NCBI GenBank assembly: GCA_965277735.1
Contig: CBDIDO010000001.1
Coordinates: forward strand, 1 to 64,000
Source of the DNA: RH-AL1 sp965277735
GTDB taxonomy: Bacteria; Pseudomonadota; Alphaproteobacteria; Rhizobiales; Beijerinckiaceae
Direction of reading: 5' to 3'
DNA: 64,000 nucleotides
Shown here: positions 59,639 through 64,000 of the stretch, in pieces
Numbering within the stretch: the stretch's first letter is position 1
How the letters are laid out: every line of letters begins with the position of its first letter
Notes under the pieces: model-generated
Database searches by the model: none
What the model saw: the letters and a program-made list of their open reading frames with translations, nothing else
What the model was told of the DNA's origin: nothing
Translations under genes and position numbers: made by a program

Positions 59639-60607
59639 ATGGCCGACATCGTCTGCCTCGGCGAAGCGCTGATCGACCTCGTGCCGACAGTCACCGGCGT
59701 CGGGCTCGCGGCCGCCGAGACCTTCGTCAAGGCGGCGGGCGGCGCGCCCGCCAATGTCGCCGCCGGCGTGGCGCGCCTCGGCGTGTCCGCGGGCTTCCTC
59801 GGCGCCGTCGGCGACGACGGCTTCGGCCATTTCCTTGCCGACACGCTCGCCGCGGCCGGCGTCGCCCTGCCGGGCCTGCGCTTCACTAAGGCGGCGCCGA
59901 CCGCGATCGCCGCGGTGTCGCTGCGCGCCGACGGCGACCGCGAGTTCGTCTTCTACGGCAACCCCGCCGCCCACGCAATGTACGCGCCGGAGGACGTCGA
60001 CGAGGCGGTGATCCGCCACGCCCGCATCCTGCATTTCGGCTCGATCAGCCTGATCGGCGGACCGGCGCGCGCCGCCACGCTGCACGCGATCGACGTCGCG
60101 CACGCGCACGGCGTCCGCGCCAGTTTTGATCCCAACCTTCGCCTGTCGCTCTGGCCGGATGCCGAGGCGGCCCGCGCGGGCATGCGGCTCGGTCTCTCCA
60201 AGGCCAACATCGTCAAGATCAGCGAGGACGAGGTGCACTTCCTGCAGGGCGACGGCTGCGACCTGATCGAAGGCGCCCGGGCGCTCTGGCATCCGGCCCT
60301 GGAGCTGATGGCGATCACGCGTGGCACGCGCGGCGCCTGCTGGCTCGATCCCGAGAGCCAAGGCGAGGAGCCGGGCTTCAAGGTCGCCGCGATCGACACA
60401 ACCGGCGCCGGCGACGCCTTCATGGCCGGCCTGCTCGTCGGTCTCGTCTATCATCCGGAAATCTCGGCCCACGATCATGCGATGCTCGGCCGCGTGGTCC
60501 GCTTCGCCAATGCGACCGGCGCGTTGACGACGACGAAGCGCGGTGCGATCCCCTCGATCCCCGATCGAGCCGCCGTCGAGCAGTTCCTGGCCGACCAGGG
60601 GAGCTGA
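59639..60607 (+). CDS. PfkB family carbohydrate kinase (fructokinase-like)
   Basis: 322 residues from ATG 59639 (TTG six bases before also in frame). N-terminal CLGEALIDLVP and GGAPANVAAGVARLGVSAGF (fructokinase-style PfkB signature 1), FVFYGNPAAHAMY, and the second signature DTTGAGDAFMAGLLVGLVY with the catalytic Asp near residue 259. It phosphorylates the imported sugar, probably fructose. The gap to the binding-protein gene is 28 bases; last gene of the sugar operon. Confidence 0.9.
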   Translation: MADIVCLGEALIDLVPTVTGVGLAAAETFVKAAGGAPANVAAGVARLGVSAGFLGAVGDDGFGHFLADTLAAAGVALPGLRFTKAAPTAIAAVSLRADGDREFVFYGNPAAHAMYAPEDVDEAVIRHARILHFGSISLIGGPARAATLHAIDVAHAHGVRASFDPNLRLSLWPDAEAARAGMRLGLSKANIVKISEDEVHFLQGDGCDLIEGARALWHPALELMAITRGTRGACWLDPESQGEEPGFKVAAIDTTGAGDAFMAGLLVGLVYHPEISAHDHAMLGRVVRFANATGALTTTKRGAIPSIPDRAAVEQFLADQGS

Positions 60608-60630
60608 GCGCCGACCCTACGAAAGAGCCC

Positions 60631-61392
60631 ATGGCGCGCATTGTGAGCCTCGGCGGCGTCCCTGTGCGGGACACAACGACGCGAGCCCTTCTCCGCTTTC
60701 TCGACCGGCGTCCCGCGCGGCCGCTCGCCATCGGCTTCGTGAACCACAATTTCGTCGTCGCCTGCCAGGCGCTGCGCCCGCAGGCAGCAGCGGACCCGGA
60801 CGGCATCCTGCTGCTCAACGACGGCGTCGGCGTCGCGCTCGCCGCGCGACTCGTTGCCGGCCGCGGCTTCGCCGAGAACACGAACGGCACCGATTTCGTG
60901 CCCCGCCTGCTCTTCGAGGTCGACCGCGATCTCTCCGTCTATCTCCTCGGCGGCACGCCGGAGGTGGTCGCCCGCGCCAGCGCGTTCGTCGACGCGATGC
61001 CGCGCCGCCGCGTTGTTGGCGCCACCGATGGGTTCTCGATCTGGCAGGACGAGGCGCGCGTTGTCGCGGCGATCAACGCGGCGCGTCCGGACATCCTGCT
61101 CGTCGGCTTCGGCAATCCGCGCCAGGAGCGCTGGATCCTCGACAACAGGCGTCAGCTCGACGTCGGCGTGATCCTCGCCGTCGGCGCGCTGTTCGAGTGG
61201 ATGACGGGGTCCCGACGACGGGCACCGCAGATCCTGCAGCGCGCGCGGCTCGAATGGCTGTACCGCCTGGCAATCGAGCCGCGCCGGCTCTTCAAGCGCT
61301 ATACGATCGACGTCCTGCGCTTCTTCGCGCTGGTTCTACGCGAGCGGGGCACCGCCACGACTGTCAGTCGTGACCGTGCGCCTCCTCGTTGA
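60631..61392 (+). CDS. WecB/TagA/CpsF family glycosyltransferase
   Basis: 253 residues. Motifs of the family: LAIGFVNHNFVVACQALRPQ, LLLNDGVGVALAARL (GVGV pocket), NGTDFVPRLLF with catalytic region, DILLVGFGNPRQERWILDN and VGALFEWMTGSRRRAP. The C-terminal LEWLYRLAIEPRRLFKRY is the membrane-associated helix. It transfers N-acetylmannosamine-type sugars to lipid carriers for surface polysaccharide. It follows the sugar kinase by 23 bases, so it may be read by transcripts from that operon. Confidence 0.9.
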   Translation: MARIVSLGGVPVRDTTTRALLRFLDRRPARPLAIGFVNHNFVVACQALRPQAAADPDGILLLNDGVGVALAARLVAGRGFAENTNGTDFVPRLLFEVDRDLSVYLLGGTPEVVARASAFVDAMPRRRVVGATDGFSIWQDEARVVAAINAARPDILLVGFGNPRQERWILDNRRQLDVGVILAVGALFEWMTGSRRRAPQILQRARLEWLYRLAIEPRRLFKRYTIDVLRFFALVLRERGTATTVSRDRAPPR

Positions 61393-61585
61393 TCGTCAAC
61401 GTGCGCATCTGCGAGAAATCGACTGCGACGGGCTGGTTGTTCTTGCCGGCGGCGAGCTGAAGCGTCTTCACGACGTGCTCGATGCGCCGGTAGACCTCCT
61501 TGTAGTCGTCCGATGCGGCGTCGAGCTTCAAGGGCGCGAGGCAATATTCGATGATCTGCTTCGGCCGTTCGAACTTCGTGCTCAT
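61364..61585 (-). CDS. Small conserved-looking cytoplasmic protein
   Basis: 73 residues from ATG 61585: STKFERPKQIIEYCLAPLKL, then DAASDDYKEVYRRIEHVVKT and LQLAAGKNNQPVAVDFSQMR. Helical and charged with no hydrophobic segment. Overlaps the 3' end of the glycosyltransferase gene by 29 bases on the other strand. It is not recognised as a named family, but the codon pattern is coding-like and a Met start lies in a plausible place. Confidence 0.6.
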   Translation of the reverse strand: MSTKFERPKQIIEYCLAPLKLDAASDDYKEVYRRIEHVVKTLQLAAGKNNQPVAVDFSQMRTLTINEEAHGHD

Positions 61586-61660
61586 TGCGCGTTTCCCTGT
61601 GCCTTCGGGCGGCGTTGCCGGAGCATTGCACCAGCCCCACCGGCTTGGCAAACTTCGCGC

Positions 61661-62050
61661 TTAGAGCTCGCCCGTCAAGAACTGCGCGCGGCCCTTGCCG
61701 AACGACCAGTCCTCGTCGCGGGTGACGGTGATGCTCACCATGACGTCGTCCGGACCGATGCCGCAGGCGGCCTCGAGCTTCTCGACGAGCACGCGGTAGA
61801 ACTTCTCCTGAGCGTCGCGTCCGCGCGGGCGGCTCGTCATCTGCAGGACGACGACCTTGTTCGTGCGCGGGATGCCGAGCCCGGTGTCCTCGACGATCAG
61901 GCGCGAGGGCTTGTGCTCGTTGACGACTTGGTAGCGGTCGCGCACCGGCACGCCGAAGACCTCGACCACCGCCTCGTGCGCGGCATCGAGAAGGGCCTTC
62001 AGCTCGGTGTCGGAGCGACCCTCGACGAGATCGAAACGAAGAAGCGGCAT
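61661..62050 (-). CDS. Tautomerase-superfamily protein
   Basis: 129 residues from ATG 62050 (MPLLRFDLVEGRSDTELKAL). Pro after Met is the catalytic base in this superfamily. The two beta-alpha-beta halves are MPLLRFDLVEGRSD... and NKVVVLQMTSRPRGRDAQEK, with GIGPDDVMVSITVTRDEDW at the end. Resembles MSAD/YusQ-like tautomerases. Lies downstream of tesB on the same strand by 10 bases, so the two are cotranscribed. The reaction is unknown. Confidence 0.82.
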   Translation of the reverse strand: MPLLRFDLVEGRSDTELKALLDAAHEAVVEVFGVPVRDRYQVVNEHKPSRLIVEDTGLGIPRTNKVVVLQMTSRPRGRDAQEKFYRVLVEKLEAACGIGPDDVMVSITVTRDEDWSFGKGRAQFLTGEL

Positions 62051-62060
62051 GGCGAGACCT

Positions 62061-62924
62061 TCAGGTTGCGCCGCGCAGGCGGACGAGGCCTTCCTGCATG
62101 ACGGTGGCGACGAGCTTGCCCTGCCGATCGAACAGGAGCCCGCGGGCGAGGCCGCGCGCACCCGACGTGTTGGGGCTGTCCTGCGAATAGAGCAGCCAGT
62201 CGTCGATGCGGAACGGGCGGTGGAACCAGATCGCGTGGTCGAGGCTCGCCGCGGAGAAATCGGGCTCGAAGAGCGAGCGGCCGTGCGCGGCGAGCGTGAC
62301 GTCGATGAGCGTGAGGTCCGACGCGTAGGTCAGCACCGCGCGATGGATCGCAGGATCGTCCGGCAGGGCGCTCTTGGCGCGGATCCAGACGTTTTGCTCG
62401 GCTGCCGGCGGCTTCGAATGGTCGTAACGCGAGAGGTCGCAGGGGCGCAGCTCGATCGCGCGCTCGCCCTTGAACCACATCTTCAGCCCCAGTGGCAGCA
62501 GATCGCCGTAGCGCTGCTCGATCTCGACGTCGCTAGGCAGCGAGTCGGGGTCGGGCACGTTTGGCATCGCGACCTGATGCTCGAGGCCCGGCTCGTCCTT
62601 GTGGAAGGAGGCGAACAGATCGAAGATCGGCCGCCCCGCCTGGATGGCGACGCAGCGGCGCGTCGTGAAGCTGCGCCCGTCGCGCACGCGCTCGACCTCG
62701 TAGACGATCGGCTGCGATGGATCGCCCGGCAGCACGAAATAGGCGTGCAGCGAGTGCGGCGCGCGATCCTCGACCGTGCGCGCGGCCGCCACCAGGGCCT
62801 GCGCCACGACGAGGCCGCCGAACACGCGCTGGCGCCCCACCTGCGGCACGCGACCGCGGAAGATGTTGAGCTCGATGCGCTCGAGATCGAGCGCACCGAC
62901 GAGGTCGGCGACGCTACGCGCCAT
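62061..62924 (-). CDS. tesB: Acyl-CoA thioesterase II
   Basis: 287 residues, double hot-dog fold. Signatures: FGGLVVAQALVAAARTVEDR, HSLHAYFVLPGDPSQPIVYE, VRDGRSFTTRRCVAIQAG and the C-terminal half with SLDHAIWFHRPFRIDDWLLY and NTSGARGLARGLLFDRQGKL. It hydrolyses a wide range of acyl-CoAs, freeing CoA. Followed closely by the tautomerase-like gene. Length matches TesB. Confidence 0.94.
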   Translation of the reverse strand: MARSVADLVGALDLERIELNIFRGRVPQVGRQRVFGGLVVAQALVAAARTVEDRAPHSLHAYFVLPGDPSQPIVYEVERVRDGRSFTTRRCVAIQAGRPIFDLFASFHKDEPGLEHQVAMPNVPDPDSLPSDVEIEQRYGDLLPLGLKMWFKGERAIELRPCDLSRYDHSKPPAAEQNVWIRAKSALPDDPAIHRAVLTYASDLTLIDVTLAAHGRSLFEPDFSAASLDHAIWFHRPFRIDDWLLYSQDSPNTSGARGLARGLLFDRQGKLVATVMQEGLVRLRGAT

Positions 62925-63002
62925 GGCGATCGGGCCGTGAAATGGTCATGGCGTCGGGTGTAAGCCATCGCGAGGGCGCACGGCAACCGCGGCCGTGCTC
63001 CG

Positions 63003-63842
63003 TCAGTAGAAGCCGATCGGAAACCACTTCAGGTAGAGGTCGGCATAGGTGCCGTCCTGCGCGAGCTTGGACAGCTCGAAGTCGAGCACCTGGCGCAGCG
63101 CCGCATTGTCCTTAGCCACGACGATCGAGACGCCGTTGCCGAAATAGCGGCTCTCGGTGAACGGACCGCCGCGGAAGGCGCAGCAGCCGGCCGACTCCGT
63201 CGCGTTGAGCCAGAGCGCGAAGCCGATCGCGTCGCCGAAGGCCGTATCGATCTGCTTGGCCTTGAGGGCCGCGAGCAGCGCGGCGCGGGACGGAAAGGTC
63301 TTCAGCTTCGTCTTGGCGAAGAAGGCCGTGAGGTAGGCCTCGTGCGCCGTGCCGGCAACGACGCCGACCGTCTTGCCGGTCAGCGCTTCCGGCGTCGCCG
63401 GCGTCGCGGCGCTGGCGGCCAGCGACACGAAACGCGCTGGCGTCGTGTAGTAGGGCGCGGTGAAGGCGACCGCCTTGCGGGTATCCGCCGTGTCGGCGAT
63501 CGCGGCGATCGCGGCATCGTCCCGGCCCTGCTCGATCTGCGGCAGCACGGTATCGAAGCGTCGCGCCTGGATCGTGCAGGCGAGCTTGAGATCGCTGCAG
63601 ATCGCGCGCGCGAGATCGATATCGAAACCCGCCAGCGAGCCGTCGGCCAGCGCGAAATGGAACGGCGGGAAATCGTCGGTCGTGAGGAAGCGGATCGACT
63701 TGACGTTTGCGATCCCCGGCGCCGCGACGCGGTGGCGCGGGTCGAACAGGTCGGGGATGAAGGGACGCGCCACCGGGCTTGCGGCGAGAGCAGACCCGGC
63801 AAGCCCGAGGCCGGCCAGCGCGGCGAGGAGAAGTCGGCGCAT
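63003..63842 (-). CDS. Orphan periplasmic binding protein, amino-acid type (family 3)
   Basis: 279 residues from ATG 63842. Signal peptide (LLLAALAGLGLAGSALA), then SIRFLTTDDFPPFHFALADG, SLAGFDIDLARAICSDLKLA, and LTGKTVGVVAGTAHEAYL with the type II binding fold (SBP_bac_3). No permease or ATPase gene is adjacent, so the partner must lie elsewhere. The ligand is not evident. Two adjacent cysteines (AGCCAF) are unusual for this family. Confidence 0.85.
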   Translation of the reverse strand: MRRLLLAALAGLGLAGSALAASPVARPFIPDLFDPRHRVAAPGIANVKSIRFLTTDDFPPFHFALADGSLAGFDIDLARAICSDLKLACTIQARRFDTVLPQIEQGRDDAAIAAIADTADTRKAVAFTAPYYTTPARFVSLAASAATPATPEALTGKTVGVVAGTAHEAYLTAFFAKTKLKTFPSRAALLAALKAKQIDTAFGDAIGFALWLNATESAGCCAFRGGPFTESRYFGNGVSIVVAKDNAALRQVLDFELSKLAQDGTYADLYLKWFPIGFY

Positions 63843-63964
63843 CGTCGTCCCTGGTTGCACGAGGCCTCTGGTTGCATCTTCGCCCGCAGGCTGGTCAAGC
63901 CTCGCGCGGGACCCTCCCAGGCCGATTTCGCTGGCGCCCACGCCGTGCGGCGTTAAGAGCGGGC

Positions 63965-64000
63965 ATGACAGGCCCCACCCCAGAGACGCACGACGACGAT
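63965..64000 (+). CDS. Possible start of a further gene (runs off the window)
   Basis: An ATG at 63965 opens MTGPTPETHDDD to the window edge. It is divergent from the binding-protein gene with 122 bases between, as expected for a gene start, but 12 codons cannot prove it. Product unknown. Confidence 0.3.
   Translation, partial: MTGPTPETHDDD

Noticed and set aside
63003..63842. MxaJ/XoxJ partner of methanol dehydrogenase
   Set aside because: The binding-protein fold is shared, but sequence motifs fit amino-acid-type SBP_bac_3 proteins and no dehydrogenase is near.

Overview
The window is 64 kb of high-GC DNA, densely packed with short operons on both strands. The gene content points to an alphaproteobacterium of the Hyphomicrobiales: rplY-pth, divergent mutM and ubiE-ubiB, ZapE, an alphaproteobacterial LptE, and many Tat and lipoprotein signals. 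The clearest metabolic statement is a serine-cycle block (hprA, mtkA, mtkB, mcl at 7803-12128), so the organism is probably a serine-cycle methylotroph or close to one. I cannot name the genus from sequence alone.

Layout. 1-4983: a Bat/MoxR-associated operon (end of a DUF58 protein, a DUF4381-like membrane protein, two VWA proteins, a TPR protein, a BatD-like protein), followed by a flavoprotein and an Lrp/AsnC regulator. 7.8-12.2 kb: the serine-cycle genes. 12.2-13 kb: two tandem small secreted proteins ending in His- or Met/His-rich tails. 13.1-15.6 kb: TusA-like protein, methyltransferase, MobB, LysR. 15.8-21.6 kb: an FtsK without membrane segments, polysaccharide deacetylase, LptE, Pth, L25. 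22-24 kb: a Tad/VWA protein and a tiny membrane protein. 24.15 kb: tRNA with anticodon CAT. 24.3-25.1 kb: a frameshifted alpha/beta hydrolase. 25.2-29.9 kb, minus strand: a DsrE-like Tat protein, a ModA-like binding protein and a four-haem cytochrome c, then an SDR and a small secreted Cys protein. This is the best candidate in the window for an undescribed periplasmic redox system.

29.96-31.01 kb is an intact IS630-family element with recoding, inserted exactly at the stop codon of an ABC-F gene. Next come a ParD/ParE-type toxin-antitoxin pair whose antitoxin carries an amber codon, then ubiB-ubiE, LysR/wrbA, CHRD protein, mutM, methyltransferase, GtrA, and a divergent GST/TetR pair with visible operators. 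At 41.8-47.4 kb are a pentapeptide-repeat protein, a DUF1275 protein with a likely 3' frameshift, a bicupin oxalate decarboxylase with a small secreted partner and a divergent LysR, an orphan ModC and a small membrane protein. At 47.4-52.5 kb are ZapE, a secreted trypsin-like protease, an L,D-transpeptidase, YggS and a Tat-exported hydrolase.

52.5-60.6 kb is a sugar-uptake locus: FrcK-like kinase, two ROK regulators, an RbsA/RbsC/RbsB-type ABC transporter and a fructokinase-like PfkB kinase, with a DUF1127 protein between. The window ends with a WecB/TagA/CpsF glycosyltransferase, a small conserved protein, a tautomerase-like protein, TesB and an orphan amino-acid-type binding protein.

Metabolically, mtkAB and mcl convert malate to malyl-CoA and then to glyoxylate plus acetyl-CoA, while HprA reduces hydroxypyruvate. 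Oxalate decarboxylase would add formate, which a methylotroph can oxidise or assimilate. One mobile element, one nonsense-mutated antitoxin and two likely single-base frameshifts are visible. No rRNA genes or CRISPR arrays were seen.
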